A DNA stretch of 64,000 bases from Lunularia cruciata (Eukaryota; Streptophyta; Marchantiopsida; Lunulariales; Lunulariaceae), in the NCBI GenBank assembly GCA_948567375.1, contig OX419757.1, positions 23,932,001 to 23,996,000 on the forward strand. Direction: 5' to 3'. Below are positions 1 through 9,890 of the stretch, piece after piece. The position numbers and the translations under genes were made by a program. The notes beneath the pieces are model-generated. The model was given only the letters and a program-made list of their open reading frames with translations, was not told where the DNA came from and did not search any database. Within the stretch, counting starts at the first letter, position 1. Every line of letters begins with the position of its first letter.

Positions 1-213
1 CCAGAGCCTAGAAGAGCATCAGTGGAGTTGGATCCACAGAGAGGAGAGGTTGGGAGACAAGTTAGACTTCCCTAATCTTTCATGCTATTTGAGGCATTGC
101 AGACAACATCCATAGTTCTTAGACGTCCCAGTGTAGGTGTGGTAGGTAGTGATGGAGTACATGATGGACTACCTGCTACTTAGCCACTTGCTACTACACA
201 CATTGAGTCTAGA

Positions 214-890
214 ATGATGTTGGGGGCGGCTCAGCTGATTATGCGGCGTCCTTTGTTTTTGGCCAGTGATATGTTTACATTGGGAGTTGACCCAGCCCCA
301 GTATTCCGGTTGGATGCCACATTGTGTGAGAGTAGGGATGGTGCAGTTCCTACTACTAGAGCAGAGGTGGTTAGTAGTGAGCTGACTTGGTTGAGGAGCA
401 TGGGATCCGTTCAGCGACCAGTGGTTTATGGCAGGCAACAGCGGCTAGACTAGAGGAGTTGCCAGCTAGACCGGCCTTTGAGAGAGCGCGGTTCACACTT
501 GGTGTTGTCCTATTGGATAACCAGAGGGGGATTTTCCGTTTGTTGGGACCTTCAGAGAAGGTCTATACACCACAGAGAGTCTTGTTAGACTCTAGTTCAC
601 AGCCCCTTATGTTGGGGAAGGCGATAGTGGTTGGTTTGGAGTTACGGAAGACCGATGTGGAGAGGTGTCCATTTTAGATCTAGACATCTCTAGGTGGTGG
701 TTCGACACAATACATCACATGTGGAGAGCTTGTTGTCTAGGTTCAGCCTGGTCATCCGACTGATAGCTCAGTGGTGAGAGCTCAAGCTATTGCGACAATA
801 GCTGAGTCATATGATGTGCTAGTTGGGAGAGCAATGTTATATCCCATGGGTTTCAGCATTGACTATTGGGAGGAGACAACCTCTTATAGA
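214..890 (+). pseudogene. Element A aspartic protease region (broken)
   Basis: Conceptual translation reads in two overlapping frames (214-453, then 387-677) and resumes at about 765-890. The active-site-like motif is LLDSSSQPLMLGK, with the Asp at 588-590. Retroviral-type proteases have D-[ST]-G, so the third position is Ser here instead of Gly. A downstream stretch at about 805-875, ending YDVLVGRAMLYPMGF, fits the C-terminal part of a gypsy protease. The enzyme would have cut the Gag-Pol polyprotein. It lies directly upstream of the methyltransferase in the same polyprotein. At least one frameshift and stops at 675-677 and after break it. Bases 1-213 probably encode the gag-protease linker, but I cannot assign them to a domain. 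Confidence 0.7.
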
Positions 891-977
891 CATGGTTGGT
901 AGTCTGGTGAGGGATGGGTATGTTGCCTACCAGTACGCTTCAGTAGTGGCAGTCTTGGCTCACTACAGTCTAGGACC

Positions 978-1283
978 ATGGCAACATCAATTTTAGCTTT
1001 AAGTGGTGCAGTTACTTGGCCTGGTGACTTGATGGAAAGGAACGCCCATGCAGAGGATACTCCAGTACCAGAGGAGATCACTCGACTTTGGAGTACAAGT
1101 GGGATTGTTCCATTGACCTTGGATGTTCCATTGTGGAGTTCAAAGGAGGCATTGCAACAGCATGCAAATCAGTTGGTGCAGCAGGCTTGGAGTGGAGCCT
1201 TCGTACCATCAGGAGATGAGTGTGAGGATGAGCCTCCAGAGGTGATTGCTTTGACACCTCTGGATACCACACTCATTGCTTAG
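978..1283 (+). pseudogene. Element A linker between protease and methyltransferase
   Basis: This is an open stretch of about 100 codons in frame with the methyltransferase that follows (codons start at positions divisible by 3). It ends in two TAG codons at 1281-1286. It contains PVPEEITRLW and a Trp-rich, acidic tail, and no domain I can name. Because it sits in frame between protease and methyltransferase it is probably the N-terminal extension of the methyltransferase part of the polyprotein, not a separate gene. The two stops are probably mutations in a continuous polyprotein frame. Function unknown. Confidence 0.5.
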
Positions 1284-1286
1284 TAG

Positions 1287-2333
1287 TATCCATTAGAGGG
1301 GATATGCCTATTAGAGTTGTTTGGTGGGATCAGCACCGGACTAGCTACGGTGTTATAGGTGGGTATACGAGTACAGAGGTACTTGTATGTAGAGAGAGAT
1401 GAGACTACTAGGCGAGTCTCTCTACATCATGTGGCACACTTGGCCTCTTGGTATCCAGAGTTATTACCAATGTCAGCAGTCATAGGTTACCAGAAGGCCC
1501 TACCATGAGACATTTCCTTATTGGGGGCGCATGACCTAGAGAGACATGGGCCTATTCACTTGGTTGATTTCTAGATGGCCATGTCAGGGACATACACATG
1601 CGGGCCGCGGTTTGGGTCTTCAAGATCCTTGTTCTAATGTGTTTTAGGAGATGTTACAAATACTACGACCTCTCCAGGTCCATCAGTCTGTTCCTCTAGC
1701 TTAGCTTTGGAGAACATTCCTTTGATGGGTGATTCTTGCACTAGAGTGGTGGCAAGTACACATCATGTCCATTCTTGGATGGGACCTGCTGTATTGTTAG
1801 ATGCAGCCAGAGTGGGATCACGGGCTCATCGTCTTCGTCTTTGGTGGATGAACCTCTTACCTAAAGAGGTTCTATAGTGTGCTTATGATGGGATTCAGCG
1901 ACTTGACCACATCCTTGTTGAGGATATCTTGGATGTTGGGCATCAATCTCAAACAGTGGTAGAGGTTGATAGGTCACCTATGGCAGTGGTGAACCTAGTT
2001 GGATAGCCTAGAGCTACATTTCCCACACTCATGAGTTTCCCATGCTCTCATGCTTTTTGAGAGGGAAGACATGGACTTGTTTGGGACTCACAGTTACAGT
2101 AGTTGGTGGAGCCCAACGCTGATGAGAGGGAGCAGGCGATGGGGTTTTGCACCGGTATTATCATTGTTCCAACAGTGTTAGAGGCATCCAGGCGTCAAGT
2201 GTTAGGTCAAGCTATGGACCTGAATTGTTTGACCTGGATTGTGAGCCTTGGCTTGGCAGAGCAACGTAGGATGCACTTGATAGGCATCACCACTCGGACA
2301 CTTGTGAGCCGTGTGCCTATCGAGACGATTTAG
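1287..2333 (+). pseudogene. Retrotransposon-borne C5 cytosine DNA methyltransferase (DNMT3/DRM-like), broken
   Basis: The ordered motifs of C5 cytosine methyltransferases can be read. Motif I (AdoMet binding) is LLELFGGISTGLATVL at 1308-1355. The acidic motif II region is YVERDE at 1386-1403. Motif IV, with the catalytic Cys, is WPCQGH, its PCQG at 1579-1590. Motif VI is ENIP (family ENV) at 1710-1721. Motif VIII is HRLRLWW at 1827-1847 (family QxRxR; DNMT3 and DRM have HRxRxFWxNLP there). A motif X-like stretch, RRQVLGQAMDLNC, starts at 2190. Motif IV reads one frame off from motifs I, VI, VIII and X, so there are compensating frameshifts near 1560-1579 and 1690-1705. Stops lie at 1356, 1506 and 1572. 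Such enzymes methylate cytosine C5 in DNA. This copy cannot be functional. It lies between protease and RT of element A, so it belonged to the element. Confidence 0.85.
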
Positions 2334-2339
2334 GCACAT

Positions 2340-2600
2340 GCTAAGGGCAATGGACAGAGTGGACATGGTATTCTTGGGACACATCCAATAGCTATTAGGG
2401 AGAGTGGTCTACTTGGAGTCCATCTAGGTGAGCATGGGCTACTTGGATTACACCCTTGATCCACATGGGATGCAGCTAGAGGACGTGTGGAGCTTGCAAC
2501 CAAAGTGGAGGGAGTTTTTCACATAGAGGTTGGGACCTCTAGTGGTCAGGAGCATGACACTATTGCTCCCAAGGGCCCGGTGTAGCAGTCAGTCAGTACG
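2340..2600 (+). other. Element A spacer between methyltransferase and RT
   Basis: No recognisable domain. It is probably polyprotein linker. Short repeats of a segment reading about CTACTTGGA-GTCCATCTAGGTGAGC occur near 2408-2455, an imperfect local duplication. Confidence 0.4.
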
Positions 2601-2619
2601 TACTCCTACTACAGTTACA

Positions 2620-3633
2620 AAGGATACTTGGGAGTCAGATCTTGGACCCAAGCTTACTGGAGAGGAAATACGGAGGGTTTGGAGGTTCTAGAGGAGTCAC
2701 ACAAGTTGTTTTGCCTTCAATATGAAGGATTTGGGTGCTCTAAAGGGACCTGATATACGGATTGAGCTGACTAGCAACACACTAGTTTTCCGATGTCCTT
2801 ATCAATATAGTGATATGGAGAGGACATTGATTTAGAGCTGGAGTAGTGACCTTTTTGAGGCTGGTTTGGTGGAGATTTCACATGGAGAGTATGCATCAGT
2901 GACAGTGATGCCAGCCAAGAAGGATATGCATGGCAACAATACAGATAGGCAGATGTGTGGAGATTACCGTCCTATCAACCGATAGACCAGAGCTGATCAG
3001 TATGCCATGCCTACACCGGAGGAGATTTTTGATGCGATTGGGCATGCAAAGGTCTTCAGTACTTTGGATCTTTGAGAGGGATATCATCAGTTGCCAATCA
3101 CGGAGGAGGATAAGTCCAAGATAGCATTTTGGGCTATTGATCCTCACGGCAAGGATGTGTTATATTAGTGGAGGTTCTGACCATTTGGGTTAAAGAACGC
3201 TCCTGCTGAGTTCCAAAGAATCATCGATAGGATCGTAGCTGGATTGGATTTTGCTTGGTGCTATATTGATGACATTTTGGTTTATAGTACTACTGTGGAG
3301 GAGCATGAGAGACAATTGTTGGAGGTGTTTGAGAGGTTGAGATCTCATGGACTCAAATTACATCTTGGGAAGTGTAGGTTCTTCCACGAGCAGGTTGAGT
3401 ATTTGGGTCACACTATCTACCCTGGAGGACTTGGTGTTCAGCAGACCAAGGTGGAGGCTATTGCACGTATTTCTTGGCCTACGGATGTGAGCAAAGTGCT
3501 AACATTCTTTGGGTTGATGAACTTCTATTGCCATTATGTTAGAGGATTTAGTGTCATTGCCAAGGCCTTGACAAAGCTGACCAAGCTTACACAGGAGTGG
3601 TGTTGGGGAGATGAGCAAGAGGGAGCTTTGTAG
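2620..3633 (+). pseudogene. Element A reverse transcriptase (broken)
   Basis: The translation shows the usual gypsy RT blocks: LFEAGLVEIS, then a changed lysine block (MPAKKD), CGDYRPIN, YAMPTPEEIFDAIG, FSTLDL, GYHQLPI, PFGLKNAPAEFQ and the catalytic YIDDILVY, with YIDD at 3262-3273. After it come LGHTIYPGG and a connection domain. The YxDD box is intact. The frame is broken at several places, for example TGA at 3073-3075 where the family has Arg (CGA to TGA), TAG at 3166-3168 and TGA at 3178-3180. It continues into RNase H. The YIDDILVY form differs from the FIDD form of the B family, so A and B are different gypsy lineages. Confidence 0.9.
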
Positions 3634-3639
3634 AGCTCA

Positions 3640-4080
3640 AGGAGAGGTTGACATCTGCTCCTATTTGGAAGAGACCAATCAAGGGATGACCATTTTAGGT
3701 TCACACTGATTGGAGTATGTTGGGGCTTGGAGCGGTGCTCACCCAACATGATGATGAGGGGAAGGAGTTTGTAGTGGCCTATGCTAGTCGCTCCAACAAT
3801 TCAGCGGAGGTGAAGTATAGTTCATATGAGAGAGGGTGCTTGGTAGTAGTTTGGGCAGTAGCACATTTTTGATGTTACCTATTTGGTAAACCCTTCACTC
3901 TCATCACTGATCATTAGCCGCTGAAGTGGTTGATGGAGTCCAACAAACTTTCAGGGAAGCTTGCATGATGGGCTCCGATTTTATAGGAGTATGATTTCAC
4001 GGTTGTTCATAGACCTAGAGTGGTGAACCGTGATGCAGATGGGATGAGTAGAAACCCATGTCCCAGCCTGCAGGATCAGA
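3640..4080 (+). pseudogene. Element A RNase H domain (broken)
   Basis: Retroelement RNase H of the gypsy type, which degrades RNA in the RNA-DNA hybrid. Catalytic acids are visible: Asp at 3708-3710 ([12 protein letters not shown]), Glu in [12 protein letters not shown] and Asp in LITDH. The domain ends with a typical HRPRVVNRDADGMSR tail at about 4008-4053. Stops occur within it, for example TAG at about 3915. B1 is inserted 25 bases downstream, and the integrase of A resumes at 11889. Confidence 0.85.
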
Positions 4081-4105
4081 ACAGAGCACGTTGGCATGGT
4101 GAGAC

Positions 4106-4789
4106 TATAACACCCATTTGTGCATGTGTGTGGTATTGTGATATTTAGCTTGGTATTACAAGTACTTAAGAGATATTATTTATATAGAGATAAAGGATGG
4201 TTCTATATTAGTCATGGTAAGCTAAAGTTAGTCATAGCTAAGATAGAGGGGACCTTACTTTAGAGGAAGTAGAAAAGATGAGCACCACTATTTTGGATTT
4301 TAGTGTGTTGACTTGGTATTATTCCTAGGTGTTTGGCTTTGAGGAAAGAGTTGAGAACTCTTGGGCCCGCAAGCCTTTTTGTTTTGGATTCTTCTTTAGT
4401 CCAAGGATAGCCCATGTGAAGGAATCCTTGACTTAGTGGTTGGGTCAAGATAAGACCACATGCTTAGGGGAATATGCCCATGTGAATGGATATTCCTTTC
4501 TACTTTACTTGACTTTTAGTCTAGTAACTTGAGTTACTATGGTAATTAGTAACTTTGGTACGTAACTATTTCACAAGTATATAAACAAGGGGTGAGGAGG
4601 TACTCATCATCCTTTCATTCTCAACTATCTCTCTCTCATTGAGTTCTCTAGTGAGCAATATCTTGAGTCTTGGAGTGTTAGCCTTGGAGGAGTATGATGG
4701 AGTTGGGGTTCCTTGCCTTCTTAGTCCATGGTGCGCTACCATAATAGCCATAAGAGGTTCATCTTGAGTGAGAGACAGGCCGGCTCACA
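4106..4789 (+). repeat. 5' LTR of B1
   Basis: Begins TATAACACCC (TG changed to TA; the 3' LTR keeps TGTAACACCC) and ends GGCTCACA. A TATA box, tatataaa, is at 4578-4585, followed by a pyrimidine-rich stretch, as expected for U3/R. The preceding agac is the target duplication. Three further LTRs of the family are at 11231, 22083 and 44285. Confidence 0.93.
4578..4585 (+). promoter_or_regulatory. TATA box of the B1 5' LTR
   Basis: tatataaa followed by caaggggtgagg, about 205 bp before the LTR end. It is conserved in all four B-family LTRs (4578, 11677, 22560, 44764), so it is the likely core promoter of the genomic RNA. Confidence 0.7.
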
Positions 4790-4793
4790 TTTT

Positions 4794-4811
4794 TGGTTCC
4801 GTTGCCGGGAC
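4794..4811 (+). promoter_or_regulatory. Primer binding site of B1, degenerate tRNA-Asp type
   Basis: TGGTTCCGTTGCCGGGAC starts 5 bases after the LTR. Plant tRNA-Asp gives TGGCGCCGTTGCCGGGGA, and 15 of 18 positions agree. tRNA-Asp primers are known from plant Athila/Tat-type elements. The B2 counterpart at 22776-22793 is more degenerate. Confidence 0.7.
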
Positions 4812-5647
4812 CTCTCTAGAAGGCAAGATAATGTTCCGCGTTCAATTCTACATTAGGTAGAAGGAGGCTATGAGAGCTCACTTGGAGAGAACATTAGGAA
4901 AGGAGAGGGCTGAACTTATGTTAGAGAACCAAGATCCATTTGTATACCCTGTAGTTCATTATGATGTCTTTGAGTTGATTTTGTACATCTTGTACACATG
5001 AGAGGAATTGGAGAGATTGTGTGAGGTGGATTGCAGATTTTGGAGATTAAGGTGATTTTGGGCAAAATTTGAAGTTTGAGATCTGGACTTGAAATTTCTA
5101 CACATGATAGCTTGGGTTATCTTTCAGTTAGTACACTTAAAATTATTGTGAGAGCTACTATGCACACTGCGCTAGAAGTTTTGAAAGTTGATAGGGTAAA
5201 GTGCTCCCGCAACTGCATGCTCTTTGGAAAATTGTACAGAGTCTGCCATTTCTTCAATTTTCAGTTAATTGTCCTGAAAATTTGCAAGATAATTAAGTGG
5301 ATTGTATTCTACTTGCTACCACAACAATTAGAGAGAGATCATTCTTGCGCAAGGAGTTATGAGTTTTTGAAGTGAGGAGGGTGGTTTTGAGACCAAATCT
5401 AAAATATGTGTGCTGAATAGAAAGGTGTCTAAGCCAAATGGCTCAATGAAAAGATCTGAAATTTTCTAGGGAGGGACGCCCTAGAGTTGTGATCAAGTGT
5501 GCAAAATTTCAGAGGACTATGACAAACTGGTTGGGAGATTTGAGTGACATTGTGAGGAGGGTCAATTCTGCAGAGTGGAGATCTCATGCATGAGGAGTTT
5601 GAGATCAACAAAAAGCATGTTTGAGTGTTTAGATTCATGTTGGAAAC
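4812..5647 (+). other. B1 leader between PBS and the extra ORF
   Basis: No convincing gene. It is conserved with B2 (22794-22930 and 26728-27420), including a stretch beginning TAGTTCATTATGATGTCTTTG. It may hold packaging signals or the 5' part of the extra ORF: in B2 the corresponding frame is open from 27283, and in B1 it is broken. Confidence 0.5.
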
Positions 5648-6064
5648 ATGGAGGGTCATCAAGAGTGGAAATTGAGATTATGCAAGGTTCCCCAAGGGTT
5701 TGAGGTGATTTTAGAGGTGGATTTGAGGAAAATAGAGTTTACAATAGAAGTTGAAGAGAGTGTTGAGAGGATCCAAAAACCTACACCACTTGGAGGAAAG
5801 AGTGAGTCTAAGTGCTTTCTATGTGGAGAGAAGGGACATAAGGCAAGTTCATGTCCATTGACCTTTGAGAGAAAGAGATTGAGGGAAAGAATAGGCTTAC
5901 TTGACTTGGGTTTGCATGTTGGACCTTCTTCACCAAGATTAGGAGGGAGAATATCTAAGACCAAGGAGTTGTGTGAGGTTTGTGGAGTGGAAGGACTTCC
6001 AAAAGGATATGAGTGTAGTGGAGTAAAAGCACTTTTGGAGACTTTGGTGAAGGATCTTAGATAG
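5648..6064 (+). CDS. Extra ORF upstream of gag in B1, zinc-knuckle protein
   Basis: A 138-codon ORF lies between the primer site and gag, where a standard gypsy element has no gene. Residues about 55-68 read CFLCGEKGHKASSC, a perfect CX2CX4HX4C zinc knuckle. A second Cys cluster, CEVCGVEGLPKGYEC, follows at about 109-123. The N-terminal half contains VPQGFEVILEVDL and an acidic, helical-looking stretch. The same ORF is in B2 (27283-27903), longer at its N-terminus, so it belongs to the element and is not a local accident. The upstream part in B1 appears deleted, so this may be a truncated version. A second nucleic-acid-binding protein is plausible. I do not recognise a named family. Confidence 0.6.
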   Translation: MEGHQEWKLRLCKVPQGFEVILEVDLRKIEFTIEVEESVERIQKPTPLGGKSESKCFLCGEKGHKASSCPLTFERKRLRERIGLLDLGLHVGPSSPRLGGRISKTKELCEVCGVEGLPKGYECSGVKALLETLVKDLR

Positions 6065-6353
6065 AGTCTTAGTATAGCTACAGAAATACTACCACCTTCA
6101 TCAGCTAGTTCTCAAGATTAGTGATGGAGATAATCTTTCAACTTATGGATAAACTATCCATGAGAGTTAGATTAATATGTACTCTAGGATTCGATGTTGC
6201 TATAGAAATCTTGGAGCAACCTGAACCTTTTGTTTTCCCTAGAGTGGATTATTCTCAGATGGTGTTAGTCATGTATATACTCTATTAGTAATAGAGTGAG
6301 AGAAAAGAAAAGAGAAAAAAAATTGAGAGAAAGAAAGATAATGAGAGGTTAAG

Positions 6354-7970
6354 AAGAGGAAACTTCCGGTTTTCTTTGGCAAGGATGGAGAAGATGTGGA
6401 GGCCTTTGTGAGAGACTTCAAGAGAGCTTGCATAGGAAACAATGGGAGGAGGAAGAATGAGTGGGCCTCATTATTACCTGATTTCTTTGAGGATGTAGCA
6501 CTTACATGGTATGAGTCAGAATACCAAAAGAGAGAGAGGAGAGACAAGGAAGAGGAGTCTTGGAAGACTTTGACTTCAGCACTCATTGAGAACTTTCTTC
6601 CTGATAAGAGTTATGAGAGATTGATGAGTGAGGTTACATTTCTCAAGCAAGGAGAAGGAGAGAAAGTGAGAGTCTATGTGGAAAGAGTGGAAAAGTTAGA
6701 GTCCAGATTTCGCATAGTGTTGAGGAAGGGTGGGGATGATGTGGAGACTACAATGATTGGCATAGGGGCCATGCTCACCAAGGATTTTGTGGGAGGGTTG
6801 AGACCACAAATTAGAAGCAAGGTGAGATATGAGAAACCTTCTTCCAAGGTTGAAGCTATCAAGATCACAATTCGTATGGAGGAGAGTTTGGAAGGGGATG
6901 AGAGTGATTTGGTGGTGAAGGAGGTTGTGCATCATCCTCAAGGCTACAAGTATGGTGGAACTTCTGATACTTTGGTGGAAAGGGTTGCACCACAAGTAGT
7001 GTTTGCTCCAGTTCTTGCACCTCCACCAAAAGATACACTTCAAACCATCACAGAACAACTTGTGGATCTCAAGATCAATGTGGTGCAACTATGGGAGAAG
7101 AGAGAGGTGGATCAGAATGTAGGGAGAGGGCCTAGGAGTTATGGAAACTATCCATGTAGAGGAGGCCAACCAGCCAACAATTTCAATGATAAAATTTTTT
7201 TTGGTTGTGGAGGAAGAGGCCATATCCAAAGGAATTGCCCAAATTCCACTTACCATGGAGGAAGGGGTTATGAGGGAGCCAATAGAGGGAAAGAGGGAGG
7301 TAGTGAAACCCAAGTGGCTCCTAATCCCAACAAAGGTAAGGGGATAGCATCCATAGATGTGGTTGAGAGCAAGTATGAGAAGGGAGAGAGCTCAAACTCC
7401 AAGGGTCTTAATTTGGAGCTTTTGGCACAAGAGAAGAAGAGAGCTTGTTTTGCAAAGGATGTTCACTCTTCTCAAGGATTCACTCCAAGCAATGATACTC
7501 CTATGTCTACTAAGAGCACTTGCACCTCAACACCATCAACAACAAAGACTCCAAGGAAGAAGTTGGGGATGGAGGACTTCTTGATCTCAAAGCAACAATG
7601 GAACTACAATGTGTTGGAGGATGTTGGTAGTCACAAGGCTAACATCACAATAGGCCAATTAATTGCTTTGAACCCTACCTTGAGAAAGGAGCTTAGAGGT
7701 GGTTTGAGTTCTACAAGGAGCAAGAGGAAGAAGAAGGCAAAAGTTCCGGTATCAATGGGAGTGGTGGATGCCAAGCCAGCACCATGGGAGGCTTGTGAAT
7801 ATGCCTCCAAGATTGATGTGAGAGTGAATGGTCACAACATCAAGGATGCATTGGTTGATGGAGGATCAGCAGTAAATGCCATGTCAAAAAGGTTGATGAA
7901 GAAGTTGGGTATGATACCCTCAAGACCTTCAACATTTGTGGTGAGCCTGGCAAACAAGCAACAAGTTTGA
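6354..7970 (+). pseudogene. B1 gag and protease (start codon lost)
   Basis: Open from 6345 to the TGA at 7968-7970. The B2 copy begins with ATG at 31903-31905; here the same codon is AAG (6354-6356), so the start is lost. Gag holds FFGKDGEDVEAFVRDFKR, a capsid-like helical region, a basic Gly-rich stretch, then the knuckle FFGCGGRGHIQRNC, in which the first Cys is replaced by Phe (7197-7199; B2 keeps CFGCGERGHIQRNC). The protease motif is LVDGGSAVN, with the Asp at 7857-7859. The TGA at 7968 is present at the same codon in B2. After it, protease sequence continues (LLGRPWL in B2) but shifts frame in B1 by one missing base near 8030. Confidence 0.85.
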
Positions 7971-9256
7971 CCTGTAGGGGTGATGGATAAAGTAGTAGTT
8001 TCAGTTATGGGAGTTCAAAATCTCATGACTTCCAAGTCTTGAAGGATTCAAGCTATGACTTACTTCTTGGGAGGCCATGGTTGAGAGCAGCACACACAAC
8101 TGATTGATGTCACAAAGGGTACTTGAGGATTGGGCCATCAAACCATCGAGTCACAATTCCTGTGACTAACACCACCAACACTTTGCATTTAGATACACCA
8201 TCTTCTGATTATTGGGAATCAGATTCTAAAGAAGGAGCTTCAGGTGTGGACACAAGCATGGAAGAGGAGACTTCCACGGAGCAGGATGAATCTGAATATG
8301 ATTCAAATGTGTATCCTTTGTGTGCTATGGATTTTGCACCTAAGCCAAAGGTTTTGAAGGACCCAAACAAATCACCATTGACACTTGAGGAGGTAGAGAG
8401 AAGGTTATCTACCCTCAAGTATGGCCCAGATGTTACCAAGGAGGAGAAGGTGAGATTTGAGGAGATTTTCCGCAATTTCATCCATGTGTTTGCTTTTAGT
8501 TACAAGGATTTGAAGGAAGTCACCTTGGAGGAGCACAAAATAGAGGTGGAGTCACATGCAAGACCAATCTGCCAAAAACAATGTTGCATTAGCCCACCAA
8601 TATCTTTGGTTGTGAAAGAGGAGATTGATAAGCTCAAGGAGGCTAGATTTATCTTTGAGGTAGAGAATTCAGAATGGGTGTCTCCAATTGTCATTGTGAA
8701 GAAAAAGAATGGCAAGCTCTGGGTATGTGTGGATTACAAGAAGCTCAATGCTCTTACCAAGAAGGACTTCTACCCATTGCCATTCATTGATGAGATCTTG
8801 GAGGAGGTTGCAGGTCATGAGAGGTACAGTTTTGGAGATGGTTATAGTGGATATAACCAAATCAAGATTGCACCAGAGCATCAACAACTCACCACATTCA
8901 CCACATTCACCACACCTTGAGGAACTTACACTTTCAAGGTCATGCCTTTTGGGCTTTGCAATGCTCTAGCCACATTCCAACCATTCATGAACAAGGTATC
9001 TGAACCTTTCATTGGGAAATTTGTGAGAGACTTCATTGATGAATTTTGTGTCTATGGAAGCAAGGAGGAGCACTTTGAGCACCTAATCAAGGTCTTGCAA
9101 TGCTTGGATGAGGCAAATGCATCACTCAACCCCAAGAAGTGCATTTTTGGATGTGAAGAAGGTTTACTTTTAGGGCACATCATCTCCAAGGATGGAATAG
9201 TAGTTGATCCTGAGAAGGTGAGGATATCTCAGACCTTCCATTCCCTTCAAGCTTGA
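7971..9256 (+). pseudogene. B1 protease end and reverse transcriptase
   Basis: A second in-frame TGA is at 8105-8107. The RT frame is open from 8123 to the stop at 8918, then resumes in frame at 8942. Blocks include FIFEVENSEWVSPIVIVKKK, VCVDYKKLNALTKKDFYPLP, DGYSGYNQIKIAP and MPFGLCNA. The catalytic box is FIDE (9032-9043) instead of FIDD as in B2, so one metal-binding Asp is Glu and activity is very unlikely. A tandem TTCACC expansion near 8895-8915 (FTTFTTFTTP) is a small in-frame duplication. The acidic region before RT (SDSKEGASGVDTS) is a linker. The frame shifts again near 9225-9253. Confidence 0.88.
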
Positions 9257-9890
9257 CAAAGTTACACCAATTCTTGGGGATGGTTGGATACTATAGGAGG
9301 TTCATCTTCTCATTTTCCAACAAGGCTTATGCATTGACCATCTACATGAAGAAGGGTGTAGATTACATGGTGATTTTGGAGGACAAGGAGGCTCTCAAAG
9401 CTTTTAAGAAGCTCAAGCAATCCCTTGTTGTAGCTCCAATTCTTGCTAAACCTGATTGGAGTAAGCCTTTCATCCTCTACACTAATGCTTCTTATGTATC
9501 TATAGGATGCACTCTTAGTCAATTAGACCAAGATGGGCATGATCATCCAATAGCTTATGCTAGTAGGCAGATAGTTTAAGCAGAAAAGAACTACTCTGTC
9601 ATGGAGAGAGAAGGGTTGGTAGTGATCTTTGGTCTCAAGAAGTTTAGACACTACTTGATTGGAGAGAAAGACACCATTGTCACGGATCACAAGGATTTGA
9701 AGTACATCTTCAACAAGCCTAATGTTGAAGAGAGACTAGCAAGGTGGATGATACTCTTGTTTGAGTATGCCTACACCATTGAGGATAGGCCAAGAAAGAA
9801 ACATACAAATGCTATTTTGTTATCTAGGGCCTATGGCCATATTGGAGATGAGCTAGTGGATGATTCCTTCTCGGATGAGGAGCTCATGAC
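9253..9890 (+). pseudogene. B1 RT connection and RNase H
   Basis: The sequence reads LHQFLGMVGYYRRFI, then KPFILYTNASYVSIGCTLSQ (first RNase H Asp replaced by Asn in TNAS), HPIAYASRQIV, a TAA at 9577-9579, then MEREGLVVIFGLKKFRHYL and VTDHKDLKYIF. The B2 copy has Leu codon TTA at the TAA site, so the stop is private to B1. The Asp-to-Asn change is shared with B2, so it may predate both copies. Confidence 0.85.

Noticed and set aside
884-1081. Minus-strand open frame of 65 codons over the protease-methyltransferase linker
   Set aside because: Antisense shadow of the element A coding frame; no motif.
1-4105. Methyltransferase as a host gene hit by a retrotransposon
   Set aside because: It is flanked without boundary by protease and RT of one polyprotein, partly in frame, with no introns or target duplications around it.
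5759-5890. Extra B ORF as a displaced gag nucleocapsid
   Set aside because: The real gag with its own zinc knuckle lies downstream in both copies, and the sequences are not similar outside the ligands.
6269-6586. Minus-strand open frame of 105 codons over the B1 gag start
   Set aside because: Low-complexity Ser/Phe/Leu translation, antisense to gag; a shadow.
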